Notes: generated by a model from the sequence alone, not told the origin. Positions 37,521 to 49,443 are shown, numbered from the stretch's first letter. The stretch: DNA of 64,000 nt from Methylobacterium radiotolerans JCM 2831 (GCF_000019725.1 NC_010505.1:310001-374000), one strand, 5' to 3'. A program made the numbers and translations.

Positions 37521-38483
37521 ATGGACAGGCGCCACATCGGCCGCTCCGACCTGACGGTCGCGCCGTTCTGCCTCGGCGGCAACGTCTTCGGCTGGACGGC
37601 CGACGAGGCCGCGTCCTTCGCGATCCTCGACCGGTTCGTCGAGAGCGGCTTCGACTTCATCGACACCGCCGACGTCTACTCGCGCTGGGCCCCCGGCCAC
37701 GTCGGGGGCGAGTCCGAGACGGTGATCGGCAAGTGGCTCGCTGCCCGGCCGGGTGCGCGCGACCGGATCGTGCTGGCGACCAAGGTCGGCATGGATCTGG
37801 GTGAGGCCGGCCAGGGCCTCTCGGCGGCCCATATCGAGCGGGCCTGCGAGGCCTCGCTGCGGCGCCTCGGGGTCGACCGGATCGACCTCTACCAGTCGCA
37901 TCTCGACGACGCGACGGTGCCGCTGGAGGAGACCCTCAGGGCCCACGAGCGCCTGATCACGGCCGGCAAGGTCCGGGCCATCGGCGCCTCGAATTACACG
38001 GCGGCGCGGCTCGCGGAGGCGCTGGGCATCGCGGCCTCAGCGGGGCTGCCGCGCTACGAGTGCCTCCAGCCGGATTACAGCCTCGCCCAGCGCGGCTACG
38101 AGGCCGAGCTGGAGCCGCTCTGCCGCGCCGAGCAGATCGGCGTGATCGGCTATTTCTCCCTGGCGGCCGGCTTCCTCACCGGCAAGTACCGGAGCGCCCG
38201 GGACGCGGCGGGGCGCGCGCGCGAGAATCGGGTGGCCAAGTACCTCAACCCGCGCGGCCTCGCGCTGCTCGACGTCCTCGACGCGGTCGCGCAGGCTTGC
38301 GGCGCCAGCCCGGCCCAGGTGGCGCTCGCCTGGATCATCGCCCGCCCGGGCATCACCGCGCCCATCGCGAGCGCCACCTCGGTGGCGCAGCTCGACGAGC
38401 TCCTCGGCGCCGTCCGGCTGACCCTCGCGCCCGAGGCGATCGACCGCCTGGATGCGGCGAGCGCGGGCGGCATCGAGGGCTAA
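37521..38483 (+). CDS. Aldo/keto reductase
   Basis: 320 residues. The (beta/alpha)8 reductase has its catalytic tetrad visible: D and Y in DTADVYSRWAPG, K in VLATKVGMD, and H in LYQSHLDDATVPL. NADPH-binding region at IGYFSLAAGFLTGKYRS and AQVALAWIIARPGITAPI. NADPH-dependent carbonyl reduction is expected; substrate unknown. Five bases after the MBL-fold gene. Confidence 0.9.
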   Translation: MDRRHIGRSDLTVAPFCLGGNVFGWTADEAASFAILDRFVESGFDFIDTADVYSRWAPGHVGGESETVIGKWLAARPGARDRIVLATKVGMDLGEAGQGLSAAHIERACEASLRRLGVDRIDLYQSHLDDATVPLEETLRAHERLITAGKVRAIGASNYTAARLAEALGIAASAGLPRYECLQPDYSLAQRGYEAELEPLCRAEQIGVIGYFSLAAGFLTGKYRSARDAAGRARENRVAKYLNPRGLALLDVLDAVAQACGASPAQVALAWIIARPGITAPIASATSVAQLDELLGAVRLTLAPEAIDRLDAASAGGIEG

Positions 38484-38494
38484 CGCAGCGTTAA

Positions 38495-41107
<2,613 letters not shown>

Positions 41108-41447
41108 GGCGTGCATGAGGCCGCAGCCTCCGCGTCCGGCTTCGGTCCGAACTGCGGCGCGAACCGGGAGCACACCTCCGTCGCTGCGCGAAATCGGAGC
41201 CGGGATCGGCGCGAACCGGGTCTGACGATCCGTTAACGCCGTCGCCGAACCGGGGACGGCGCCGAGGGCCGGCGACGGACACTTTGGCGACGGACATTTC
41301 GGCGACGGGCCGCGTGTTCGCGTCACGCGTCTATGTCAGGGAAGTGTGCCGCCGCCGGCGAGCAGTCGATCAGCCCGTGCTGACTTCTGCACCGCAGGGC
41401 ACCGCGCGCCGTCCGCGTGGAGTTCCGGAGCGGCGCGGTCGCGAGAC
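41108..41447. other. Intergenic region with a short tandem repeat
   Basis: Between the gyrB stop and the response-regulator stop. No gene seen. Holds the 15-bp tandem repeat listed at 41271-41309 and two copies of GGCGCGAACCGGG (near 41152 and 41210). Confidence 0.5.
41271..41309. repeat. 15-bp tandem repeat, about 2.6 units
   Basis: GGCGACGGACACTTT, GGCGACGGACATTTC, then GGCGACGGG. Two near-identical units and a partial third. Possibly a simple slippage product. Confidence 0.7.
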
Positions 41448-42113
41448 CTAGATCGCTCCGACGACGGAGAACGGATCGATCAGGCCGCACCGGATGCAGT
41501 AGTAGACGAGTTCCACGTCCGAGCTGACGCCGAGCTTCGATTTGATGGCGTAGTGGTAGTTCGCGACGGTCTTCGGCGAGAGGCTGAGATCGACAGCGAT
41601 CGCATCCGTGTGCCGCGCATCGAGGATCATCCGCAGGATCTCGAACTCCCGCGGCGACAGGAGGTCGATCGGGGACGGCTGCTCCTCCAGCCGACTCGCG
41701 GCCAGCAGGTGTGAGATCTCGGCGCACAGGGTCAGCTTGTTGTTGAACACGCTGCGCACGGCGTCGATCAGGAGCTCCGAAGCGCTGCTCTTCGTGATGT
41801 AGCCGCGGGCGCCGGCGCGTATGGCCTGGAGCGCGTAGCTGACGGCGGCATGCACGCTGAACACGAGGATGCGCGCGTCCGGATCCACCTGCCGAATCTG
41901 ACGGATGGCGTCGATCCCGCCGCGGCCGGGCATGCTGATGTCCATGATGACGACGTCCGGCTCCGCGGCCCGGTAGGTACGGTAGGCCTCCGCGCCGTCC
42001 CGGGCTTCGGCGGCGACCTCCATATCGGGCTGTCGTTCCAGGAGCCGCCGGTATCCCTCCCGTACGACGGCGTGATCGTCGACGAGCATCACCCGTATGC
42101 GCCGTCCGGTCAT
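41448..42113 (-). CDS. NarL/FixJ-family response regulator
   Basis: 221 residues. The receiver domain has D58 (VVIMDISMPGRGG) as phosphoacceptor, acidic pocket VDDH and K108 (GYITKSS). The LuxR-type HTH has SPREFEILRMILDARHTDAI, DLSLSPKTVANYHYAIKSKL. The ATG lies inside the last codons of the upstream kinase gene (4-bp overlap), so the pair is co-translated. Activated by the histidine kinase at 42110-43540. Targets unknown. Confidence 0.93.
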   Translation of the reverse strand: MTGRRIRVMLVDDHAVVREGYRRLLERQPDMEVAAEARDGAEAYRTYRAAEPDVVIMDISMPGRGGIDAIRQIRQVDPDARILVFSVHAAVSYALQAIRAGARGYITKSSASELLIDAVRSVFNNKLTLCAEISHLLAASRLEEQPSPIDLLSPREFEILRMILDARHTDAIAVDLSLSPKTVANYHYAIKSKLGVSSDVELVYYCIRCGLIDPFSVVGAI

Positions 42114-43540
42114 GACACCTCCCTGGCCGCGAGCGCGGCGCGAAAGCGGACCCGCAGGCGAAACCCGCCGCCCGGGGACGTTTCCGTCACGATCTGCCCG
42201 CCGAGCGCGTGGACGCGGTCGCGCATGCCGAGCAGGCCGAGACCGGGACGCGGGCGCTCCAGCACCTCCGCGGGCGCGCCGCTCCCGTCGTCGGCGAAGT
42301 CCAGCCGGACGTCCGCACCGCCGTCGGTCTCCACGACGTTCAGCGCGATCGCCACGTTGCGTGCCGCCGCGTGGCGGACGGCGTTGGTGAGGCCTTCCTG
42401 GACGATCCGGTAGACATGGGCCGCCGCCTCTGAGGGCAGGCGGTCGACCTGCGCGTCGGCCCGCAGCGCGACTTGGATCCGGCCGCTGGCCCGCTGCGCC
42501 TGCGCGGCGATCAGGCTGCGGAGCGCGATCCGCAGCCCGAGATCGTCGATCTCCGGCGGCCGCAGCGAGGCCAGGGTGATCCGGAGCGCCCGCACCGCGT
42601 CCGATGCCATGCTGGCGAGTTCGGCGCTCTCGGTCGAGACCGAAGGCGCCGCGGAGCGCGCGCCGTCCTGGATCGAGCGGGCGAGGAGACTCAGGGCCGT
42701 CAGCCTCTGCGCCACGTCGTCGTGCAGTTCGAGCGACAGCCACCGGCGCTCTTGCTCCTGGGCATCGATCAGCCGGCGGGCGAGCTCGGCGCGCTCCCGT
42801 GTGGCCAGCTGGAGATGGCCGGCAAGCGCGTTGAACACCGTCGCAATGCGCCGGAGCTCGCGCAGGCGGAAGCTCGGCAGACGCCACGCGAGGTCGCCCT
42901 GCGCGACGCGGTCGATACCGACAAGGATCTCATTGGCGGGACGCAGGGCGTGCGCGACCGCGCCGTAGACCAGCACGCACAGGACGACCGTCATGGCCGC
43001 GAGCGCGCCGGAGACCTGCTTCAGCACGATCCAGGCCGAACCGACGACGGCGTGCGGATCGATGTCCGCCTCCACGATCCCTCTCCGCGAGCCCTGATGC
43101 TCGAGCGGCAGACGGACGGTGGATCCGGCGAAGAAGAGGGACCTGTAGAGCGTCGCGAACCAGTCGGGTGCCGCGAGCGCGTGCGGCTCGACGCCGACGC
43201 AGCTCGACCGTGTCGGGCCGGTCTCCGCCGGGATCAGCTGCACGCACTGACCGGGTTGCAGGGCGTACCGGGTGACGATCTCCCAGTCCGGAAAGCGTAC
43301 GGGAATGTCGGCGGCCCGCTCGATGCGCAGGAGCTGCAGGCGAAGTTGCTTGTGCACTTCGCCGGCCGTCTCGGCGTTTCGCTGCCTGGTCTTCGCCGCG
43401 ACGTCGTGCATGGCGTACGCGGCCGCTCCGGCGGCGCAGAGGATGGCGATCAGCGCGATCCGGCCGACGAGAGCCCATTTGAGATCCAGCTCGCGCGCGT
43501 CCCAGGCGGCCAGGACGTGCTTGAGGCTGAAGGTCGTCAC
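42110..43540 (-). CDS. NarX/UhpB-type membrane sensor histidine kinase
   Basis: 476 residues. Two transmembrane helices (about 26-44 and 180-197) bracket a periplasmic sensor of about 130 residues with a cysteine pair (GQCVQLIPAE, RSSCVGVEP). HAMP follows (about 198-250), then the HisKA_3 dimerisation helix with H273 in LSLELHDDVAQRLTAL, and the HATPase_c domain (QEGLTNAVRHAAARN, DDGSGAP, RPGLGLLGMRDRVHALGG). Partner of the NarL-type regulator it overlaps. Signal unknown; a periplasmic disulfide could respond to redox. Confidence 0.92.
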   Translation of the reverse strand: MTTFSLKHVLAAWDARELDLKWALVGRIALIAILCAAGAAAYAMHDVAAKTRQRNAETAGEVHKQLRLQLLRIERAADIPVRFPDWEIVTRYALQPGQCVQLIPAETGPTRSSCVGVEPHALAAPDWFATLYRSLFFAGSTVRLPLEHQGSRRGIVEADIDPHAVVGSAWIVLKQVSGALAAMTVVLCVLVYGAVAHALRPANEILVGIDRVAQGDLAWRLPSFRLRELRRIATVFNALAGHLQLATRERAELARRLIDAQEQERRWLSLELHDDVAQRLTALSLLARSIQDGARSAAPSVSTESAELASMASDAVRALRITLASLRPPEIDDLGLRIALRSLIAAQAQRASGRIQVALRADAQVDRLPSEAAAHVYRIVQEGLTNAVRHAAARNVAIALNVVETDGGADVRLDFADDGSGAPAEVLERPRPGLGLLGMRDRVHALGGQIVTETSPGGGFRLRVRFRAALAAREVS

Positions 43541-43805
43541 CCGTGTCCTCCCGAGAGGCCGAGGGTTATCGAGCTTGCGACCGTCTTGGAAGGGTCCGCG
43601 CTGAAGTCGTGCGATTTGCCCAGGTCAACGCGGGCGTTCTGCCGTAGCGGGTCCGATGGCGCGCGGCCTACAGAACTCGACCTGACGAGAGCGTCGCCGG
43701 AACGGGCACCAGCTCGGCGTCAGCGAACAGGTTCATCCCGGACCACACCCTCCCGCCGGCTGCCCTGCAGGCGGCTCCACCCACGCGCCGATCTGGAGAC
43801 CGTCG

Positions 43806-44285
43806 ATGCGTCTGCGCCGAAGCTGCTGTCTCGTCTTCCTTCTCGCGGGCCTCGCGCCGCACGCACGCGCGGGCGAGATGATCATGGTCACCGGTGACGA
43901 CGCCGTTCGGTGGCGCGCCGCGCCGCCGTCCCTGCCGAAGGGCAGCGAGATCAGCATCATCGCGGGCGATCCCGACAGACCCGGCCCCTTCACGCTCAGA
44001 CTCCGGTTCCCGCCGGATTACGTCATCGCGCCGCACACGCACGCGACCGACGAGAGCGTGACCTTGCTATCTGGCAATCTCGTCCACGACATGGGGGAGA
44101 CCATCGACGCGAGCCGCGGCCAGCGGCTTCAGCAGGGCGCCTTCCTGCATCTGCCCGCCCGTATGCCCCACGCCCTCTGGACGACGCACGAACCGGCCGT
44201 GATCCAAGTCTCCGGAACAGGGCCTTTCGGCCTCGACTACGTCAATCCTTCGGACGATCCGAGGAAGACGCGCCCGGACAGATGA
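43806..44285 (+). CDS. Exported cupin-domain protein
   Basis: 159 residues. Signal peptide MRLRRSCCLVFLLAGLAPHARA. One cupin barrel follows, with metal-ligand-like motifs VIAPHTHATDESVTLLSG and FLHLPARMPHALWTT. Similar periplasmic cupins are usually of unknown substrate. It lies between the divergent sensor kinase and a GMC oxidoreductase and could belong with the latter. Confidence 0.8.
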   Translation: MRLRRSCCLVFLLAGLAPHARAGEMIMVTGDDAVRWRAAPPSLPKGSEISIIAGDPDRPGPFTLRLRFPPDYVIAPHTHATDESVTLLSGNLVHDMGETIDASRGQRLQQGAFLHLPARMPHALWTTHEPAVIQVSGTGPFGLDYVNPSDDPRKTRPDR

Positions 44286-44471
44286 TCGTCCGCGACGCTG
44301 CCATCCTCACGTGACAGGCGCCACACACCATCGCCGTTGCGAACCCTGCTGCCGCCGCAGCCCCGGACGGGCGCCCGCCTCGACGCTCGGGAGCGGCCGA
44401 TGCTCGGGCCACCGGCGCCGGCCGAGTGCCGGGCCGATCCCAATCCGCCTCCGACAGGGACCCTCCAGATC

Positions 44472-46088
44472 ATGAGCTCTTCTGACGCCCGAGTCCGGGA
44501 TGATCTCGCGCGGCGCGCGGCGGAGAATCAGGCCCGGCTGACCGCCGACGTGAAGCCGGCCTACGACTTCGTCGTGTGCGGCGCCGGCGCCTCGGGTTCG
44601 GTCGTCGCGCGGCGACTGGCGGAGAACCCCGAAGTGCAGGTGCTCCTGCTGGAGGCGGGCGGCTCGGACGAGGCCGAGTCCGTACTCGATCCGGCGCTCT
44701 GGCCCACCAACCTGGGCGGTCCGCGGGACTGGGGCTTCCGCGCGGAGCCGAACGCGCACCTGAACGGCCGCGCGCTCTCCATGGCGATGGGCAGGGGGCT
44801 GGGCGGCGGCTCCAGCGTCAACGTGATGGTGTGGGCACGCGGCCACCGGTCTGACTGGGATGCCTTCGCGACCGAAGCGAACGACGCGGCCTGGGGCTAC
44901 GAGAATGTCCGCGCCATCTATCGACGCATCGAGAACTGGCGCGGTGCCCCTGACCCGGCGCATCGCGGAAGCGACGGTCCGGTCTGGGTGCAGCCGGCGC
45001 CCGATCCCAGCCCCGTGGCCCACGCCATGCTCGACGCCGCGCGGGAGTTGGGCATCCCGACCTTCGACAACCCCAACGGCCGCATGATGGAGGGGCCCGG
45101 CGGCGCGGCGCTGACCGACATGCTGGTCCGCGGCGGCCGGCGCGTCTCGCTCTACCGCGCCTACGTCCATCCCTGGCTCGACCGGCCGAACCTGACGGTG
45201 CTCACGGACGCCCTCGTCCGCCGCGTCACCTTCGACGGTCGCCGCGCGACCGGGGTCGAGTTCGTCCACGCGGGCGCGGTCAGGACGGTCGGTGCGCGGG
45301 GCGAGGTCGTGCTGTCGATGGGCGCGATCCACACGCCCAAGGTCCTGATGCTCTCGGGGATCGGCGACAGCGACGAACTCGGAGCGCTCGGCATCCCGTC
45401 GGTTCAGCATCTGCCCGGCGTCGGGCAGAACCTTCAGGATCACGTATCCTTCGGTTGCACCTGGGAGTACGCCGCGCCGATCGCGCCGCGCAACAGCGGC
45501 AGCGAGGCCACCCTGTACTGGACGAGCCGGCCCGACCTCGACGCACCCGATCTGCTGTTCTGCCAGGTCGAGTTCCCGGTTCCGAGCGAGCAGACCGCGG
45601 CGCGCGGCGTGCCGGCCCATGGGTGGACCATGTTCGCCGGCCTCGCGCAGCCCGCCAGCCGCGGTCGCCTGCGGCTCCGGAGCGCCGATATGGCGACGCC
45701 GCCGGTCATCGAGGCAAACTTCCTGTCCCACCCGGCCGACGTGACCGCGGCCGCGGCCTGCGTCGACCTCTGCCGCGCCCTCGGCAACGCGCGGGCGTTC
45801 CGGCCCTACGTGCGCGCCGAGTCGATGCCGGGCCCGCTGTCGGGCGCGGCGATGGCGGATTACATCCGCGATGCCGCCGTCACTTACTGGCACCAGAGCT
45901 GCACCGCCAGGATGGGCCGCGACGCGATGGCGGTCGTGGACGGCGCGCTCAAGGTCTACGGCATCGACGGACTCCGTGTCGCCGACGCCTCGATCCTGCC
46001 CCGCGTGACAACCGGCAACACGCAGGCGCCGTGCGCGGTGATCGGCGAACGGGCCGCGGAGATCCTGAAGCGGGCGCACGGCCTGTAA
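44472..46088 (+). CDS. GMC-family FAD oxidoreductase
   Basis: 538 residues. FAD-binding GAGASGSVVARRLAENPEVQ and LLLEAGGSDEAESV, GMC signature MGRGLGGGSSVNVMVWARG, second signature GAIHTPKVLMLSGIG, and the C-terminal catalytic His region VTYWHQSCTARMG with TTGNTQAPCAVIGERAAEIL. Oxidises an alcohol while passing electrons to oxygen, a quinone or a cytochrome. The start at 44472 (MSSSDARVRDD) is preferred to an upstream Pro/Arg-rich extension. Substrate unknown; choline is possible but not supported specifically. Confidence 0.9.
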   Translation: MSSSDARVRDDLARRAAENQARLTADVKPAYDFVVCGAGASGSVVARRLAENPEVQVLLLEAGGSDEAESVLDPALWPTNLGGPRDWGFRAEPNAHLNGRALSMAMGRGLGGGSSVNVMVWARGHRSDWDAFATEANDAAWGYENVRAIYRRIENWRGAPDPAHRGSDGPVWVQPAPDPSPVAHAMLDAARELGIPTFDNPNGRMMEGPGGAALTDMLVRGGRRVSLYRAYVHPWLDRPNLTVLTDALVRRVTFDGRRATGVEFVHAGAVRTVGARGEVVLSMGAIHTPKVLMLSGIGDSDELGALGIPSVQHLPGVGQNLQDHVSFGCTWEYAAPIAPRNSGSEATLYWTSRPDLDAPDLLFCQVEFPVPSEQTAARGVPAHGWTMFAGLAQPASRGRLRLRSADMATPPVIEANFLSHPADVTAAAACVDLCRALGNARAFRPYVRAESMPGPLSGAAMADYIRDAAVTYWHQSCTARMGRDAMAVVDGALKVYGIDGLRVADASILPRVTTGNTQAPCAVIGERAAEILKRAHGL

Positions 46089-46104
46089 CAATCGTCGCTG
46101 CGAC

Positions 46105-46122
46105 GAGCCCGCTTGCGGGCTC
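46105..46122 (+). terminator. Hairpin after GMC oxidoreductase gene
   Basis: GAGCCCGC-TT-GCGGGCTC, 8-bp arms (effective loop CTTG), 17 bp past the stop and upstream of the crp-like gene. Only a short TAT follows, so termination may be partial. Confidence 0.6.
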
Positions 46123-46218
46123 TATCCATGATCATCCTCCGCTTCCGCGGTGCAAGCCTTGCTAATCGCGCCCCGAAACGCGCATAAGCTCCGGCTCGAC
46201 GGCCGGAGAGATGCAGTC

Positions 46219-46899
46219 GTGAGCACGCCGCACACGCTCATTCGGTTCCTGAAGGCCAACGCGTTCTTCGCTGAGCTTGGTCCGGAAGCGATCGAGACCA
46301 TCGCCGGCCTGTGCACGACGCGCAGCCTCGCGCGCCACGAGATCCTCTTCCAGAAGGGGGATCCGGGCGACGCCCTCTACGCGGTGCGGCGCGGGCAGAT
46401 CCGCATCGGGGCCGGCTCCGACGACGGGCGCGCGGTCACCCTCAACCTGCTCGGGCCCGGCGACGTCTTCGGCGAGATCGCCTTCCTCGACGGCCATCCG
46501 CGGACCGCCGAGGCCGTGGCCCTCGAGCCGGCCGACCTCTTCGTCGTGGAGGGGCGGGCCTTTCTCAAGCTCCTCGCCGGGGATCCCGCTCTGGCGGTCC
46601 AGATCATCAATCTGCTGTGCCAGCGCCTGCGCTGGATGAGCGCGCGCATGGAGGAGGCGACGCTGCTCCCGCTCGACATCCGCCTAGCCCGGCGCCTGAT
46701 CATGCTGTCGGAGGATTTCGGCGCCGAGATCCAGGTGACGCAGGAGGAACTCGCGGCGTTCGTCGGCGCGGCCCGGGAGAGCGTCAACCGCGTCCTGCAG
46801 GACTGGCGGCGATCGGGCCTGATCGATCTCGGGCGCGCGCGCGTCACCGTTCGGGCCTCGCACCGCCTCGTCGCGCTCGGGGCGCGGACGCAGACATGA
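46219..46899 (+). CDS. Crp/Fnr-family cyclic-nucleotide-responsive regulator
   Basis: 226 residues, GTG start at 46219 with GGAGAG 8 bp upstream. The cNMP domain has the phosphate-binding cassette G85-E86 (FGEIAFLDG) and R95-T96 (HPRTAEAVA), the residues needed to hold cAMP or cGMP. The C-terminal winged helix (about 172-200) has the recognition helix R186-E187-S188-V189-N190-R191, the same RExVxR pattern as E. coli CRP, which reads TGTGA. It starts an operon with FecR and a CHASE2 cyclase. A perfect TGTGA-N6-TCACA site lies at 49375-49390. Confidence 0.9.
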   Translation: MSTPHTLIRFLKANAFFAELGPEAIETIAGLCTTRSLARHEILFQKGDPGDALYAVRRGQIRIGAGSDDGRAVTLNLLGPGDVFGEIAFLDGHPRTAEAVALEPADLFVVEGRAFLKLLAGDPALAVQIINLLCQRLRWMSARMEEATLLPLDIRLARRLIMLSEDFGAEIQVTQEELAAFVGAARESVNRVLQDWRRSGLIDLGRARVTVRASHRLVALGARTQT

Positions 46900-46922
46900 T
46901 CGGGTCGACGGGGCTTCATCGC

Positions 46923-47444
46923 ATGAGCATCGCAGCGCGCTTGGCGGCCGTCGCCGCCGTCACCCTCGCGGCGTCGAGCGCCGCCGCGCAGACGCGCTGC
47001 ACGGAAACGACGCGCTTCGATCCGCCCCTGCGGATCCTGCACTGCGCCGACGGCCTGACGCTCGAAGTCGAGCGCGCGGGCAGCCTGCGGCCTGTGGATC
47101 CGGACAACGACGGACATCTCAAGGGTGCGGAAATCGGCGGCAACGCGGTCTTCGTCACGATCCCGGCGAGCCGCCGCGTCCGCCGGGACGGCTTCCAGAT
47201 CCTCACCCCGCACGCGGTCGCCTCGGTGCGGGGCACGGTCTACGCCGTCGACGTGACCCGGGCGCGCACCTCCGTCTTCGTGGCGCAGGGGCGGGTCGAC
47301 GTCGCCAGGCGCGACGCCCCCCAGATCGCCGTCACGCTCGGGCCGGGCGAGGGGGTCGACGTCGATGACGGTCGCGACCCCCTGGAGGTCCGGCGCTGGC
47401 CGCAGGAGCGCGTCAGGAGCCTGCTCGAGCGGTTCGGACGTTGA
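46923..47444 (+). CDS. FecR-domain periplasmic protein
   Basis: 173 residues. Signal peptide MSIAARLAAVAAVTLAASSAAA. FecR-like beta-rich domain: CADGLTLEVERAGSLRP, GFQILTPHAVASVRGTVYAV, SVFVAQGRVDVARR, VTLGPGEGVDVDDG. FecR domains beside CHASE2 cyclases are a recurring bacterial pairing; it may modulate the cyclase's extracytoplasmic sensor. Lies 23 bp after crp; its stop codon TGA overlaps the TTG start of the cyclase gene. Confidence 0.88.
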   Translation: MSIAARLAAVAAVTLAASSAAAQTRCTETTRFDPPLRILHCADGLTLEVERAGSLRPVDPDNDGHLKGAEIGGNAVFVTIPASRRVRRDGFQILTPHAVASVRGTVYAVDVTRARTSVFVAQGRVDVARRDAPQIAVTLGPGEGVDVDDGRDPLEVRRWPQERVRSLLERFGR

Positions 47445-49327
47445 GCGACACCGGTCGACCGGCGAATACCACGCACGACCGCGCCTTCCGCCGGGCGCGC
47501 CTCGCCCTCGTGCTCGCCGCCTCGCTCGGCGCGCTCGCCTGGGGCGCCTGGCTCGGCCAGCTGCATATCGCCGGTCGCGCGACGCCCCTCGACCGTCTGG
47601 AATCCGCCCTCACGGACCTGCGCCTGCGGCTCGCGGGCCCGCGCACGCCGCCGGCCGACCTCACGGTCGTGGCGATCGACGACGCGACGGTGCGGCGCGA
47701 GGGCGGCTTCCCGGTCTCCCGCACCACGATGGCGCGGATCATCGAGCGGGTGGCGGAGGCGCGCCCGCGCGTGATCGCCGTCGACGTGCTCTTCCTCGAC
47801 GCGGGACGGCAGCCGGACGCGGACAACGCGCTCGCCGCCGCCCTCGCGAAGACGACCGCGATCCTGGCCTCGGCGGCCGTCTTCGACGGGAACGTCAGCG
47901 AGGACGGCATCCCGGTCGCCACCGCGCTCCATCGGCCGACGCCGGACCTCGGCGAGGACGTCGCGTCGGGCGTCGTCAACGTCGCCGAGGACGCGTCCGG
48001 CGTGCCCCGCCATCTCCCGCTGGTGGTGCGGACCTCCGACGGGGTCGCCGCGTCCTTTGTGCTGCGGGTTGCGGCCCTGGCGGCGCGGAGCGACCCCGTG
48101 CTCAGCAAGGGCCGGGTCGAGATCGGTGGCCGCGCGCTGCCCCTGGACCTGGGCTACCATCTCCCGCTGCGCCCCTACGGTGCGCGGCGCGCGATCGCCA
48201 CCGTGAGCGCGAGCGCCCTTCTCGACGGCACGGCGCCGGCCGCGGCGCTCTCGGACGGTATCGTGGTGATCGGCGTCACCGCGCTCGGTGGCGGCGATAC
48301 CTTCGCCACCGCGTTCGATCCCGTCATGCCCGGCGTCGAGCTCCTCGCGACTGGCATCGCCCACCTCGCCACGGGGGATGGCCTCGTCCGCGATGCCGGC
48401 GTGCGGCGGCGCGACGCCGCGGCCGCCGTCCTCCTGGCGGTCGGGGCGGCGCTCGCCATCGCGCTGCTGCCGCCGGGCCCGGGCCTGATCCTTGTACTCC
48501 TCGCGACGGCCGGTTGGCTCACCGCGGGCGCCGCAGCCTTCGCGCACGGCATCTGGTTCAGCGCCGCCCTGCCGCTCGCGGCGGTGGGCGTGCCGGCACT
48601 CGCCTGCGCGGTGGGCCGCCAGACGCTCGAGCGCCGCCAGAGCGCGCGGGTGGCGCGCTCCGAGGAGGTGCTGCGGCGGCTGCAGCCCGCCGCTCTGGCC
48701 GAGCGGCTGGCCCGCGACCCGGGCTACCTCGCCGAGCCCGTCGCGCGGGACATTGCCGTGCTGTTCGTCGATCTCACCGGCTTCACGCGCCGGAGCGAGC
48801 AACTGGGCCCCGTGCGCACCCGGGCGATGCTCAAGACGTTCCACGATCTCGTGGACGCGGCGGTGACGCTGCGCGGGGGCGTCGTCGTGAACTTCATGGG
48901 CGACGGCGCCATGGTCCTGTTCGGCGCGCTCGATCCGGACCCGGAGCAAGCCGTGCACGCCGTCCAGGCCGCGGAGGAGCTCATCGCCCGCACGCGCGCC
49001 TGGATCGCGCGCAGCCCGGTCCTGTCCGAAGCCGGGCCGGCCCTCGATCTGCGCATCGGCGCGCATTACGGGCCGGTGATCCTCTCGCGCCTCGGCAGCG
49101 ACACCAACCAGCACGTCACCGCCACGGGCGACACGGTCAACGTCGCGAGCCGCCTGCTCGCGGTCGCGGCGGACGCCAACGCCCGCCTGGCGCTCAGCGC
49201 CGAACTGGCGCTTGCGGCCGGGCTCGACCTGTCGGCGGGGACATTCGAGGGCCGGACCGCGGCCATCCGCGGCCGCAGCCGGCCCCTCGAGGTCTGGCTG
49301 AGCCACCCGCGCGCGGCAGAGCCCTAG
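47441..49327 (+). CDS. CHASE2-domain class III nucleotide cyclase
   Basis: 628 residues. One TM helix near the N-terminus (about 20-38), a CHASE2 sensor (about 50-320, with TVVAIDDATVRREGGFPVS and RVIAVDVLFLD), three more helices (about 325-395), then the catalytic domain (about 435-610). Metal ligands D444 (LFVDLTGFTRRS) and D488 (NFMGDGAMVLFG) are present. D564, N567 and R571 in TGDTVNVASR are present. The adenine-selecting lysine is replaced by N484, so the product (cAMP or cGMP) is not certain. TTG start overlaps the fecR stop, giving tight coupling. Senses an unknown ligand. Confidence 0.9.
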   Translation: MSDTGRPANTTHDRAFRRARLALVLAASLGALAWGAWLGQLHIAGRATPLDRLESALTDLRLRLAGPRTPPADLTVVAIDDATVRREGGFPVSRTTMARIIERVAEARPRVIAVDVLFLDAGRQPDADNALAAALAKTTAILASAAVFDGNVSEDGIPVATALHRPTPDLGEDVASGVVNVAEDASGVPRHLPLVVRTSDGVAASFVLRVAALAARSDPVLSKGRVEIGGRALPLDLGYHLPLRPYGARRAIATVSASALLDGTAPAAALSDGIVVIGVTALGGGDTFATAFDPVMPGVELLATGIAHLATGDGLVRDAGVRRRDAAAAVLLAVGAALAIALLPPGPGLILVLLATAGWLTAGAAAFAHGIWFSAALPLAAVGVPALACAVGRQTLERRQSARVARSEEVLRRLQPAALAERLARDPGYLAEPVARDIAVLFVDLTGFTRRSEQLGPVRTRAMLKTFHDLVDAAVTLRGGVVVNFMGDGAMVLFGALDPDPEQAVHAVQAAEELIARTRAWIARSPVLSEAGPALDLRIGAHYGPVILSRLGSDTNQHVTATGDTVNVASRLLAVAADANARLALSAELALAAGLDLSAGTFEGRTAAIRGRSRPLEVWLSHPRAAEP

Positions 49328-49374
49328 CCGCATCCCCGAGCGACCGCCGCCAGCGCGCAGGCCCGCGCCGACTC

Positions 49375-49390
49375 TGTGACCCGGATCACA
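49375..49390. promoter_or_regulatory. Perfect CRP-type site TGTGA-N6-TCACA
   Basis: TGTGA-CCCGGA-TCACA, 5-bp arms and N6 spacer exactly as in the E. coli CRP consensus. It lies 47 bp beyond the cyclase gene and 53 bp before the next ATG at 49444. The Crp protein encoded 2.5 kb upstream has the matching recognition helix, so this is its likely target. Confidence 0.75.
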
Positions 49391-49443
49391 GTCGACCCTG
49401 CTTGGCCGGTTCATCGTCTCCCTATCGCAACGGGAGACTCAGC

